From NCBI GenBank assembly GCA_947166385.1, contig CAMVEB010000031.1, positions 1 to 45,384 of the forward strand: DNA of 45,384 bases, given 5' to 3'. This stretch comes from an uncultured Clostridia bacterium (GTDB taxonomy: Bacteria > Bacillota > Clostridia > Christensenellales > Aristaeellaceae). Positions 38,961 through 45,384 of the stretch are shown here, in pieces. The notes beneath the pieces are model-generated. The model searched no databases. It was not told the DNA's origin and was given only the letters and a program-made list of their open reading frames with translations. Position 1 is the first letter of the stretch; the number at the start of each line of letters is the position of its first letter. The position numbers were made by a program, and so were the translations under genes.

Positions 38961-39117
38961 GATCTGTGCTGCTCTTGATTATGACCCTGAGAAAATTGGG
39001 AAACATATGTTGGAAATGCTAGCCAAGTTCAGGAATGAAGGAATCATAGAATTGAATCTTCAGGACAATTCCAAAAAAATCCGGGCAGACGGTATTGACA
39101 GGCGACAATATGTATGA
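38930..39117 (+). pseudogene. Remnant of a regulator C-terminus (MLAKFRNEGIIEL)
   Basis: One frame is open from about 38930 to a TGA at 39115 and reads LTPDGLRLICAALDYDP, then MLAKFRNEGIIELNL and DNSKKIRADG. The MLAKFRNEGIIEL segment resembles the recognition helix of Crp/Fnr-type regulators, and its DNA is nearly repeated at 34516. There is no start codon. The OhrR promoter overlaps its 3' end. Confidence 0.4.
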
Positions 39118-39123
39118 TAAAAT
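39095..39123 (+). promoter_or_regulatory. Promoter of the OhrR-led operon
   Basis: A consensus TTGACA (39095-39100), a 17-bp spacer and TAAAAT (39118-39123) lie 34 bp before the OhrR start. Confidence 0.85.
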
Positions 39124-39142
39124 ATATTTGTATCAAACGAAA
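39124..39142. promoter_or_regulatory. Candidate OhrR operator
   Basis: TTTG-TAT-CAAA (39127-39137) is a perfect 11-bp palindrome inside a looser ATTTG...AAAT symmetry. It covers the expected transcription start, where an autoregulating OhrR would bind. Known OhrR boxes are AT-rich palindromes with TTGT/ACAA steps, which this partly fits. Confidence 0.5.
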
Positions 39143-39156
39143 TTGGAGGGTCAGTA

Positions 39157-39615
39157 ATGGATTACGATTACCATGAAGCGATGAAACTGGCCAATCAGCT
39201 TTGTTTTCCCCTGTACGCGGCCGCAAGGAATGTGACCGGCCTCTATACCCCCTGGCTGAAGCCGTTGGGGCTGACCTACACCCAGTACATTGTTTTCCTG
39301 GTGCTTTGGGAAAAAGACGGAGTGTCAGTGACAGAGATCGGTGAGAAACTGATGCTGGATAACGGGACGCTTTCCCCGCTGCTGAAGAAGATGGAACAGG
39401 CGGGGTATGTGCAAAGAAGCCGGTGCCGCGAGGACGACCGCGTGGTGGAGGTCAGGCTGACCGACGCGGGCAGGGCGCTGCAGGAAAAGGCGAAGGATGT
39501 TCCCGGGAAAGTAGCCGGCTGTATAGACCTGCCGCCCGAAAAAGCGCAGACGCTGTACATGCTGCTCTATGAACTGCTAGGAAACCAGAAAGGAAAAGGA
39601 GGAAAAGAAACATGA
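39157..39615 (+). CDS. ohrR: OhrR-type MarR-family organic peroxide sensor
   Basis: The 152-aa protein has the OhrR N-terminus NQLCFPLYAAARN with the single reactive cysteine (about Cys16). Tyr residues in LTYTQYIVFLVLWE, the winged helix VTEIGEKLMLDNGTLSPLLKKMEQAGYV, and the wing RSRCREDDRVVEVRLTD follow. OhrR represses until its cysteine is oxidised by organic hydroperoxide. A second Cys lies in the wing. ATTGGAGG precedes the ATG. Glutathione peroxidase and nitroreductase genes follow in the same run, in place of the usual ohr. Confidence 0.92.
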   Translation: MDYDYHEAMKLANQLCFPLYAAARNVTGLYTPWLKPLGLTYTQYIVFLVLWEKDGVSVTEIGEKLMLDNGTLSPLLKKMEQAGYVQRSRCREDDRVVEVRLTDAGRALQEKAKDVPGKVAGCIDLPPEKAQTLYMLLYELLGNQKGKGGKET

Positions 39616-39647
39616 ATGTATTCCGACCGGAGAGGACCAGAGAGTGA
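39612..39647 (+). CDS. 11-aa relay micro-ORF between ohrR and the DUF3990 gene
   Basis: The ATG overlaps the ohrR stop (ATGA) and has AAAGGAGGAAAAG upstream. The product MNVFRPERTRE ends at a TGA that overlaps the GTG start of the DUF3990 gene (GTGA). Ribosomes could pass from ohrR through this ORF to the next gene. It may alternatively be only a fortuitous open stretch over a ribosome site. Confidence 0.4.
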   Translation: MNVFRPERTRE

Positions 39648-40174
39648 AGCTGTATCATACAGGCAGGGAGGAGATCCGTAATCCGGATATCCGACGTGGA
39701 AGGAAAAACGCTGATTTCGGGCCGGGCTTCTATTTGTCGCCGGACAGGGAATTCGCTTCCCGATGGGCCGGCGCGGACGCGGTCATGAATGAATATGAGC
39801 TGGATGAAAGCGGCCTGCTGATTCACCGGTTCAGGCGCGATGAAGAATGGTTCAGCTACATCTTCCGGAATCGCGGAGCAAGGGATGATCTTTCGGCGGA
39901 CGTGGTGATCGGGCCGATCGCCAACGATACGATTTTTGAAACGCTCGGAATCATCGGCAGCGGTTTTCTGAAACCGGCGGAGGCCCTGAAGCTGCTGCTG
40001 GTGGGTCCGGAGTATACACAGGTCGCCATTAAAACAGAGAAGGCGGCAAGCCGGCTTAAGTGGATACAGTCTGTCAGGATCGGGCAAATCGAGACAAGCC
40101 GCCGGAAAGCAGAGCAGGAGGCGTATGACGTTTCTTTCGCGCGAATTCTGAAGGAGATCATCGGTGAGAAATGA
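39644..40174 (+). CDS. DUF3990 protein (ADP-ribosyltransferase-like fold suspected)
   Basis: The 176-aa protein starts at GTG 39644 with GGAGAGG about 9 nt upstream. It opens with MKLYHTGREEIRNPDIRRGRKNADFGPGFYLSPDREFASRWA. This is the DUF3990 pattern, with LYHTG and FGxGFYL positions resembling the NAD-binding H-Y-E-type elements of ADP-ribosyltransferases. A helical C-terminus (KAEQEAYDVSFARILKEI) completes it. It is soluble. Whether it has enzymatic activity or acts as a toxin is not shown; no obvious antitoxin gene is adjacent. Confidence 0.8.
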   Translation: MKLYHTGREEIRNPDIRRGRKNADFGPGFYLSPDREFASRWAGADAVMNEYELDESGLLIHRFRRDEEWFSYIFRNRGARDDLSADVVIGPIANDTIFETLGIIGSGFLKPAEALKLLLVGPEYTQVAIKTEKAASRLKWIQSVRIGQIETSRRKAEQEAYDVSFARILKEIIGEK

Positions 40175-40262
40175 AACGGCGGCCTTCTGCTCTGAGCGGC
40201 AATGGTAAGAAACACGCGGGAAGAACCGGTTATGAACCCGGAGAAGCATGAAAGGGGAAACA

Positions 40263-41354
40263 ATGGACAAAAGCTTCGACATCCAGGCATATATGACAAA
40301 AGGCGTTGAGTGCGTTGTCGGGGATATTGTCAGGGCGACTTTCCGGAATCCCAGGGAAAGCGCGTATATGGCCCGGTTCGCCCTGGCCAGCAGGGCCGCG
40401 TCCAAAAGGCGCAGAAAGGCTGAGAACGCGGGCGAGCATATCCCGGCATTCCTGATTGCCAGCATCACCAGCCAGTGCAACCTGCACTGCGCGGGATGCT
40501 ATTCACGCTGCAATCACGCGACGGTGGACGGGGAACCGGTGCGCCAGCTGACAGCGGAAGAATGGCTGCGAATCTTCGAGGAGGCGGATGAGCTTGGAAT
40601 CAGCTTTATCCTGCTGGCAGGCGGCGAACCGATGATCCGGCGGGATGTGATCGAAGCCGCGGGCCGGCATCCCAATATTCTGTTTCCTGTTTTCACCAAC
40701 GGAACTTTCATGGATGAACGCTATTTCGGGCTGCTTGACCGATGCCGGAATCTGATTCCTGTCATGAGTATTGAAGGTGAAAAGGAAACGACGGACGCCC
40801 GCCGGGGTGAAGGCGTTTATGACCGGCTGATCGGCAATATGGACGCGCTTTCCCAAAGAGGCCTGGTTTTCGGAGCATCCGTTACGGTTACGACACAGAA
40901 TATCCGGGAGGTCTCCTCAGACGCCTTCCTGAAAAAGCTCTCTGACCGCGGCTGCAAAGCGGTGATTTTCGTGGAGTTTGTTCCGGTGACGGACGAAAGC
41001 GCGGATCTCGCCCCCGGCGACGCGGAACGCGAATACCTGAGCAGGGAGATTGAACGCCTGCGGGAAGAACATCCGGAAATGGTCTACATTTCCTTCCCGG
41101 GGGACGAGAAGAGCAGCGGCGGATGCGTTGCGGCGGGACGGGGATTCTTCCATATCAACTCTCACGGAGGAGCCGAACCCTGTCCTTTTTCACCCTACTC
41201 CGACATGAATGTGCGCGATACTTCCCTGCGGGAAGCGTTGCGCTCCCCGCTGTTCCGGGCGCTGCAAAGCGGCGGGATTCTGGAGGACGATCACGCGGGA
41301 GGCTGCGTGCTGTATGAAAAGCGGGCGCAGGTTGAAGCGCTGCTGAATAAATGA
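40263..41354 (+). CDS. Radical SAM protein with SPASM-like C-terminus
   Basis: ATG 40263 follows AAAGGGGA; an in-frame ATG at 40248 is 5 codons earlier. The 363-aa protein has a helical N-terminal approximately 60 residues, then SITSQCNLHCAGCYSRC with the CxxxCxxC cluster. ILLAGGEPMIRRD (the GGEP motif) and SIEGEKETTDARRG follow. A cysteine-bearing end (SSGGCVAAGR, AEPCPFSPY, GGCVLYEKR) could hold an auxiliary cluster. It is cytoplasmic. Its substrate is unknown; no peptide precursor lies next to it. Its place in a peroxide-regulated run is unusual for an oxygen-labile enzyme. Confidence 0.88.
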   Translation: MDKSFDIQAYMTKGVECVVGDIVRATFRNPRESAYMARFALASRAASKRRRKAENAGEHIPAFLIASITSQCNLHCAGCYSRCNHATVDGEPVRQLTAEEWLRIFEEADELGISFILLAGGEPMIRRDVIEAAGRHPNILFPVFTNGTFMDERYFGLLDRCRNLIPVMSIEGEKETTDARRGEGVYDRLIGNMDALSQRGLVFGASVTVTTQNIREVSSDAFLKKLSDRGCKAVIFVEFVPVTDESADLAPGDAEREYLSREIERLREEHPEMVYISFPGDEKSSGGCVAAGRGFFHINSHGGAEPCPFSPYSDMNVRDTSLREALRSPLFRALQSGGILEDDHAGGCVLYEKRAQVEALLNK

Positions 41355-41369
41355 AAGGACGGATGAACG

Positions 41370-41909
41370 ATGATCTACGACTACACAATCACTACAGGCA
41401 AAGGTGAAACACTGAATCTGGCGGATTACAAAGGTAAGGTGATTATGGTGGTCAACACGGCCACCGGCTGCGGATTTACGCCCCAGTACGCGCCGATCGA
41501 ACAGATGTACAGGGATTATCACGATCAGGGACTTGAGATCCTGGATATTCCCTGCAATCAGTTCGGCGGACAGGCTCCGGGAACGGACGACGAGATCCAT
41601 GAGTTCTGCACGATGCATTTCAACACCACCTTCCCGCAGATGAAGAAAGCGGACGTGAACGGTCCGCAGGAGCTGCCGCTGTATACGTACCTGAAATCCG
41701 AAAAGGGCTTTGCCGGCTTTGAGGAGCATCAGTACAAGGCCCTGCTGGAGCAGATGTTCGCCCAGGCTGACCCTGACTGGGACAAGAAGCCCGATATCAA
41801 GTGGAACTTCACCAAGTTTATTATCGACCGCGAAGGGAATGTGGTGGCCCGCTTCGAGCCGACGGCTGATATGGCTGATGTGGAAGCGTGCGTGAAAGCC
41901 CTGCTGTGA
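41370..41909 (+). CDS. gpx: Glutathione peroxidase-family thiol peroxidase
   Basis: The 179-aa protein has the peroxidatic cysteine in VNTATGCGFTPQY (Cys rather than selenocysteine), DIPCNQFGGQAPG with the conserved Gln and a second Cys, and IKWNFTKFIIDREGNVVARF with the catalytic Trp and Asn. Such bacterial enzymes usually take electrons from thioredoxin. It is cytoplasmic and would remove peroxides sensed by OhrR, five positions upstream counting micro-ORFs. GAAAGGACGG precedes the ATG. Confidence 0.95.
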   Translation: MIYDYTITTGKGETLNLADYKGKVIMVVNTATGCGFTPQYAPIEQMYRDYHDQGLEILDIPCNQFGGQAPGTDDEIHEFCTMHFNTTFPQMKKADVNGPQELPLYTYLKSEKGFAGFEEHQYKALLEQMFAQADPDWDKKPDIKWNFTKFIIDREGNVVARFEPTADMADVEACVKALL

Positions 41910-41939
41910 AGACAGGGAAACCGGAAGGGAGAAACAGGG

Positions 41940-42752
41940 ATGACTGAACTGCTCAGAATCATCAGGGAAAGAAAAAGCGTACGCACCTTTGACGGGAGAC
42001 CTGTCAGCGCGGAGGACCGGGAGAAGATCGAACAGTATATCCGGACCATTGAGAATCCGTTTGGCGTACCCGTCCGGTTTGTCCTGCTTGACGCCGGAAC
42101 CCACGGATTATCCAGCCCGGTGCTGAGCGGGGAATCCCTGTATATCGCAGGCATTGTCAGCAAAGTACCACACGCGGAGGAAGCGTTCGGCTTCTCTTTT
42201 GAGAAGCTGGTGCTGTATGCCTGGTCCCTGGGGATCGGTACGACCTGGATCGGCGGTACAATGAAACGGGAAGCGTTTGAGCGCGCGGCGGGACTCGCGG
42301 AAGGCGAAATGATGCCCTGCGTTTCCCCGCTTGGCTATCCCGCCAAAAGACGTTCTCTGAAAGAAACGATGATGCGCAAGGGCGTCGGCGCCGATTCAAG
42401 GCTGCCTGTGGAAAAGATCTTTTTTGACGGAGCATGGGGTACAGCGCTGCCGCCGGAAAAGCAGGCGGAAATCTCGGATCTGGCCGAGATGGTACGGTGG
42501 GCGCCGTCCGCGGTGAACAGGCAGCCCTGGAGGATCATTGTTTCGGAGCATGGATACCACTTTTATGAAAAACGGGATAAAGGCTATATCGGGGAAAAGA
42601 CGGGAGACCTGCAGAAGATCGACGTCGGGATCGCGCTGTGTCATTTTGTGATGGGGCTGGAGGAACAGGGGAAAAAGCCGGTTGTGACCGTTGACAATCC
42701 GCGGTCTGAAATCCCGGAAAACGCCGAATACATCGCTACCGTCAACATATAA
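41940..42752 (+). CDS. Nitroreductase-family protein
   Basis: The 270-aa protein has IIRERKSVRTFDGRPVS (FMN phosphate contact), KLVLYAWSLGIGTTWIGG, SPLGYPAKRRSLKET and the second half WAPSAVNRQPWRIIV. The last motif is the N-terminal nitroreductase signature, here late in the chain, as in the putative TM nitroreductase group, where two half-domains share one polypeptide. It is probably an NAD(P)H- and FMN-dependent reductase. It follows gpx by 30 nt. The physiological substrate is unknown. Confidence 0.9.
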   Translation: MTELLRIIRERKSVRTFDGRPVSAEDREKIEQYIRTIENPFGVPVRFVLLDAGTHGLSSPVLSGESLYIAGIVSKVPHAEEAFGFSFEKLVLYAWSLGIGTTWIGGTMKREAFERAAGLAEGEMMPCVSPLGYPAKRRSLKETMMRKGVGADSRLPVEKIFFDGAWGTALPPEKQAEISDLAEMVRWAPSAVNRQPWRIIVSEHGYHFYEKRDKGYIGEKTGDLQKIDVGIALCHFVMGLEEQGKKPVVTVDNPRSEIPENAEYIATVNI

Positions 42753-42797
42753 AAGCCTTTATGGATGTGAATCAGCGGTAAATGAGGGAAGAGACAT

Positions 42798-43205
42798 ATG
42801 GGGGAAGAGAACTGCCGGGAAACGATTTCTTCTGAGGAACTGTTTTTCTTTGACAGAAAACCGGCGGCGTTGCCGATGTATGAGGTGTTTCGGAAATCCG
42901 TGCTTGCCGAAATTCCGGAAGCAGGAATTGAAGTCGGGAAAACGCAGGTTTCTTTTTTCACGGGGCATATGTTTGCCGCTGTTTCATTCACACCGGTTCG
43001 AAAAGCAAAGGATCGTCCGGATCCATTCCTGACGATCACCTTCGGACTGCCCCACAGGGTTGAGTCCACCCGGATCAATGCAGCTGCTGAACCTCGTCCC
43101 GGCCGGTGGACGCATCATGTCATGATTGGGACCGGGGAAGAAATTGATGATGAATTACTTGCATGGATCAGGGAAGCGGCCGGTTTCGCGGGGAGGAAAT
43201 CATGA
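42798..43205 (+). CDS. DUF5655-like small protein
   Basis: The 135-aa soluble protein has KTQVSFFTGHMFAAVSFTPVRK, LTITFGLPHRVEST and the late RWTHHVMIGTGEEIDDELLAWI. This pattern is recognised as DUF5655-like, a family often encoded beside DUF1801 proteins. Its stop overlaps the next gene's ATG (ATGA). The family has no established biochemical role. AAGAGACATATG offers only a weak ribosome site. Confidence 0.72.
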   Translation: MGEENCRETISSEELFFFDRKPAALPMYEVFRKSVLAEIPEAGIEVGKTQVSFFTGHMFAAVSFTPVRKAKDRPDPFLTITFGLPHRVESTRINAAAEPRPGRWTHHVMIGTGEEIDDELLAWIREAAGFAGRKS

Positions 43206-43663
43206 TGGCATCTGTAAAAGATTCTGAGATAAAAGCGGAGGAGAAAATGTGGAAATGCCGGAAGTGCGGCCGATCTTTCAGAAATGAAAACCAGAGCCAT
43301 TTTTGCGGAAAAGCACCGGAAACGGTTGACGAATATATTTCTGAACAGGATGCGGGGATACAGGAACAGCTTCAGCTTGTAAGGAAAGCCATCCGGGATG
43401 AGCTTCCGGAAGCAAAGGAAAAGATTTCATGGGCGATGCCGACCTGGTGGAACGGGCATAACATCATTCACTTTGCAGCCCAGAAAACGCATATCGGTCT
43501 TTATCCCGGACCGGAGACGGTGGCATGTTTTGCTGAACGGCTGGATGAGTACGGCCTCCGGTACAGCAAAGGTTCCATTCAGATCCCTTATTCTGACGAG
43601 CTGCCCCTTAAACTCGTTTCTGAGATCGCGGCCTGGTGCCGGGACACAGGAAATCACGCATGA
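43202..43663 (+). CDS. DUF1801-family protein with N-terminal zinc-ribbon
   Basis: ATG 43202 overlaps the upstream stop and has GGGGAGGAAA before it. The 153-aa product has residues 15-38, WKCRKCGRSFRNENQSHFCG, a CxxC...HxxxC zinc-binding ribbon. The DUF1801/YdhG-like domain follows (VDEYISEQDAGIQEQLQLVRKAIRDELPEAKEKISWAMPTW, GSIQIPYSDELPLKL). That fold resembles frataxin-like iron-binding proteins; function is unproven. The added ribbon is uncommon for the family. Confidence 0.85.
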   Translation: MMASVKDSEIKAEEKMWKCRKCGRSFRNENQSHFCGKAPETVDEYISEQDAGIQEQLQLVRKAIRDELPEAKEKISWAMPTWWNGHNIIHFAAQKTHIGLYPGPETVACFAERLDEYGLRYSKGSIQIPYSDELPLKLVSEIAAWCRDTGNHA

Positions 43664-43715
43664 GCGCAATCCTCCGACGGGGCATTCCATTGCAGACAGT
43701 AAGGAGCTTATTCAG

Positions 43716-44798
43716 ATGAACTCACTGGAGATCAGAAACCGGAAAATCATTGACGCGGTCATCCGGAAGGAACAGGCGGTATGCCCGGGGGCGATCGCGC
43801 TGATCGGAATCTACGGATCTTTTCAGACGGGAGATATTCATCCGCTGTCGGACCTTGACCTGCTGATCCTGATCAATGACGACCGCGGATGGCAGCTGGG
43901 AAAAGCTTTTATCCAGGAAGACCTGGGCGTGGGGCATGATATCTACTGTACGACCCGGGAAAGCCTGCGGCAGGACGCCGAATACGATCATCCCCATATC
44001 TCCAAACTGATGGACGCGCAAATCGTGTACTGTGCGGATGAAAAGTACAGGATTGAGCTGGAAACCCTGCGGGAGCAGGTTCGGAAGAAACTGGCGGAAC
44101 CGTTCGGGGAAGAGGATTACCGAAAGGCAGAAAAGGAACTGAAAGAGGCGCGGTGCTGTTACGCGGACGCCATGACCGCAGAGGCGCTGAACGACGCGCG
44201 CCGGAGCGCGGGCGGGGTAATCTTCTTTGCGGAAAACGCCCTTGCCCTGCTGAACAAGACATATTTCTGCAAAGGTGTCAGCCGGCGCCGCGAAGAACTG
44301 GACGCCATGGAGAGGAAACCCGATCATCTTTGCGGAATGATTGAAAACGTGCTGGCGGCAACCACTGTGGAAGATCTGAAGGAACAATTAACACAGCTGA
44401 TGAAGGGGCTTGATTTCTGCTTTCGCCAGGTCAAGGGGCAGTTGCCGCGGAAGAAAAAGCCCGCAGGCGCGGATACGTTGTCCGGGACCTATGAGGAAAT
44501 GTTCTCAAACTGGCATGGGAAGATGGCGCAGGCGGCGGAAAAGGGCGACCGGCACCTGGCGTTTATGAGCCTGGAAAGCCTGAATGAGATGCTGAATGAT
44601 ATCAGCAGCGAGGTTGATATCGGGACGTATGACGTCCTTTCCGCCTATGATCCCGGAGACCTGCGGAAAACAGCGGACGGGTTTGACCGGATCCTGCGGC
44701 AGTACCTCAAAGAATATGAAAAGGCGGGACTGCGCCCCGCGCGATACGCGGATGTGGATGAGTTTGCCGCGGAATATATGAGGAATTGCGGCGAATGA
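43716..44798 (+). CDS. Nucleotidyltransferase-domain protein with helical C-terminus
   Basis: ATG 43716 follows AAGGAG at 9-nt spacing; the frame upstream is a shadow of the DUF1801 gene. The 360-aa protein has the nucleotidyltransferase motif GIYGSFQTGDIHPLSDLDLLILI (GSxxxG...SDLDL) and a third acidic in GVGHDIYCTTRES. Residues 130-360 form an all-helical region (YRKAEKELKEARCCYADAMTAEALNDARRSAGGVIFFAENALALLNK), like a HEPN-type or kanamycin-transferase-like C-domain. It could modify a small molecule or tRNA. It is not clearly part of a toxin pair. Confidence 0.87.
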   Translation: MNSLEIRNRKIIDAVIRKEQAVCPGAIALIGIYGSFQTGDIHPLSDLDLLILINDDRGWQLGKAFIQEDLGVGHDIYCTTRESLRQDAEYDHPHISKLMDAQIVYCADEKYRIELETLREQVRKKLAEPFGEEDYRKAEKELKEARCCYADAMTAEALNDARRSAGGVIFFAENALALLNKTYFCKGVSRRREELDAMERKPDHLCGMIENVLAATTVEDLKEQLTQLMKGLDFCFRQVKGQLPRKKKPAGADTLSGTYEEMFSNWHGKMAQAAEKGDRHLAFMSLESLNEMLNDISSEVDIGTYDVLSAYDPGDLRKTADGFDRILRQYLKEYEKAGLRPARYADVDEFAAEYMRNCGE

Positions 44799-44831
44799 CG
44801 GGATTTGGTGATTGTATTTTTCAGCAATAGT

Positions 44832-45125
44832 ATGAGCCTGCAATTTGATAAAGAATCCCATATGGCCATGTCAGAATTGTACTATATCCAGCAGAAAGCT
44901 GGGAGGGTCATCCCACCACCTAAAATGGATTATCTCCGGAAGATCAGTGAGGAATATGGTTTCCCGGTTGGAGCACATCCGGATGTGTTGGGATTGTCAT
45001 TTCACTATGGGAAACACTTCGCGGAGCAAGGAGATGCTACTGGAGCAAGATACTGTTGGCAGATCACCTATGAATTGACTGACGATGAAGACATTAAGAA
45101 GATGATGGATCAGCTTCCACAATAA
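44832..45125 (+). CDS. Hypothetical protein
   Basis: The start is uncertain: ATG 44832, ATG 44862 and TTG 44805 are all in frame and none has a good ribosome site. From 44832 the product is 97 aa with SELYYIQQKAGRVIPPPK, ISEEYGFPVGAHPDVLGLSFHYG and a helical end. No family is recognised. Its base use is more AT-rich than the operon before it, which suggests separate origin. A plus-strand terminator follows. Confidence 0.6.
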   Translation: MSLQFDKESHMAMSELYYIQQKAGRVIPPPKMDYLRKISEEYGFPVGAHPDVLGLSFHYGKHFAEQGDATGARYCWQITYELTDDEDIKKMMDQLPQ

Positions 45126-45175
45126 TGATAGACAAGAAGATGTTTCGGGCAGGATAAGTGGACAGCGAATTTGAC

Positions 45176-45203
45176 TCCGGCTGCGACAGTGGCCGGATTT
45201 TTT
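45176..45203 (+). terminator. Rho-independent terminator
   Basis: TCCGGC (45176-45181) and GCCGGA (45192-45197) form a 6-bp stem followed by six T residues. It would end the OhrR-led run or its last gene. Confidence 0.75.
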
Positions 45204-45250
45204 ATTGCCCGAAAAGCTCTGGATATGGTATCCTTTGGGCAGAGATTCGG

Positions 45251-45289
45251 AGTAGTAGAAAAACCTCGTTTTACTACTTTTCTACTACT
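45251..45289. repeat. Perfect 12-bp inverted repeat with a competing inner arm
   Basis: AGTAGTAGAAAA (45251-45262) and TTTTCTACTACT (45278-45289) are perfect complements. The loop holds a second TTTTACTAC that can pair with the same left arm. No gene is recognised between 45204 and the window end. Confidence 0.7.
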
Positions 45290-45384
45290 TTTGGCGGCCG
45301 CGATTTGCCGCATTTTGCCGAGTGATGAGTTAAAATACTCCCCGTAGAATGGACACATGAATTTAACACGATCCCGGTTTGTGG

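Noticed and set aside
45110..45358. A minus-strand 82-aa frame at the window end
   Set aside because: It runs through a terminator and a perfect inverted repeat and lacks a ribosome site.

Overview
The window looks like chromosomal DNA of a low-redox Gram-positive gut or rumen bacterium of the Clostridia, perhaps near the Christensenellales/Aristaeellaceae. That placement is inferred from gene content and style. It rests on strong Shine-Dalgarno sites, many TTGNNN-17-TATAAT promoters, a LexA/UmuC/YolD-type SOS cassette, OhrR, HU beside a DUF6465 histone-H1-like protein, and several HD-GYP/GGDEF proteins. Most genes are moderately GC-rich. A few patches (about 9.5-10.6 kb, 34.6-35.5 kb, 44.8-45.1 kb) use visibly more AT-rich codons and look acquired. 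No tRNA, rRNA or CRISPR array was seen.

Layout. 0-2.6 kb is accessory: a protein resembling the front part of gut-clostridial transposases, a 109-bp higher-order tandem repeat, an orphan double-glycine-leader peptide, a beta-lactamase-fold gene remnant and a flavodoxin. 2.6-5.3 kb (minus) is an SOS mutagenesis cassette: a short LexA-like repressor with its own promoter and palindromic operator, a Y-family polymerase, a 79-aa companion and an 18-codon ORF. 5.3-16 kb carries a DUF362-ferredoxin protein, an MFS exporter behind an attenuator-like leader, a P-loop kinase-like protein, several GNAT acetyltransferases, a membrane carboxylesterase, SfsA, a lipoprotein and a peptidase E homologue. sfsA and the peptidase E gene share an 82%-identical 68-bp promoter block. 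16-18.7 kb holds a helical-repeat protein, the H1-like/HU nucleoid pair and a secreted protein.

18.8-24.8 kb is a cyclic-di-GMP block. A histidine-kinase-shaped protein lacking its phospho-histidine is translationally coupled to an HD-GYP protein. Convergent to it lies a second HD-GYP protein with two C-terminal beta-sandwich-like domains. An ABC exporter follows, then a plus-strand run at 26.9-31.8 kb (SPL-like radical SAM, tandem NTF2-like protein, GNAT-nitroreductase fusion, YggS, Eis-like acetyltransferase). Facing it is a diguanylate cyclase with a C-terminal ribbon-helix-helix-like tail and a 21-bp perfect palindrome in its upstream region.

32.8-39 kb has a secreted protein with Cys/His/Trp repeats, an AraC-GyrI regulator, IS debris, and the serine pair sstT-sdaA. 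39.1-45.1 kb is a nine-gene same-strand run led by an OhrR-type peroxide regulator: DUF3990 protein, radical SAM enzyme, glutathione peroxidase, nitroreductase, DUF5655, DUF1801, nucleotidyltransferase and a hypothetical protein. The strongest candidates for something undescribed are this OhrR operon with its overlapping micro-ORF, the GGDEF-RHH fusion with its palindrome, the pseudokinase/HD-GYP pair, and the SOS cassette with its tiny tail ORF.
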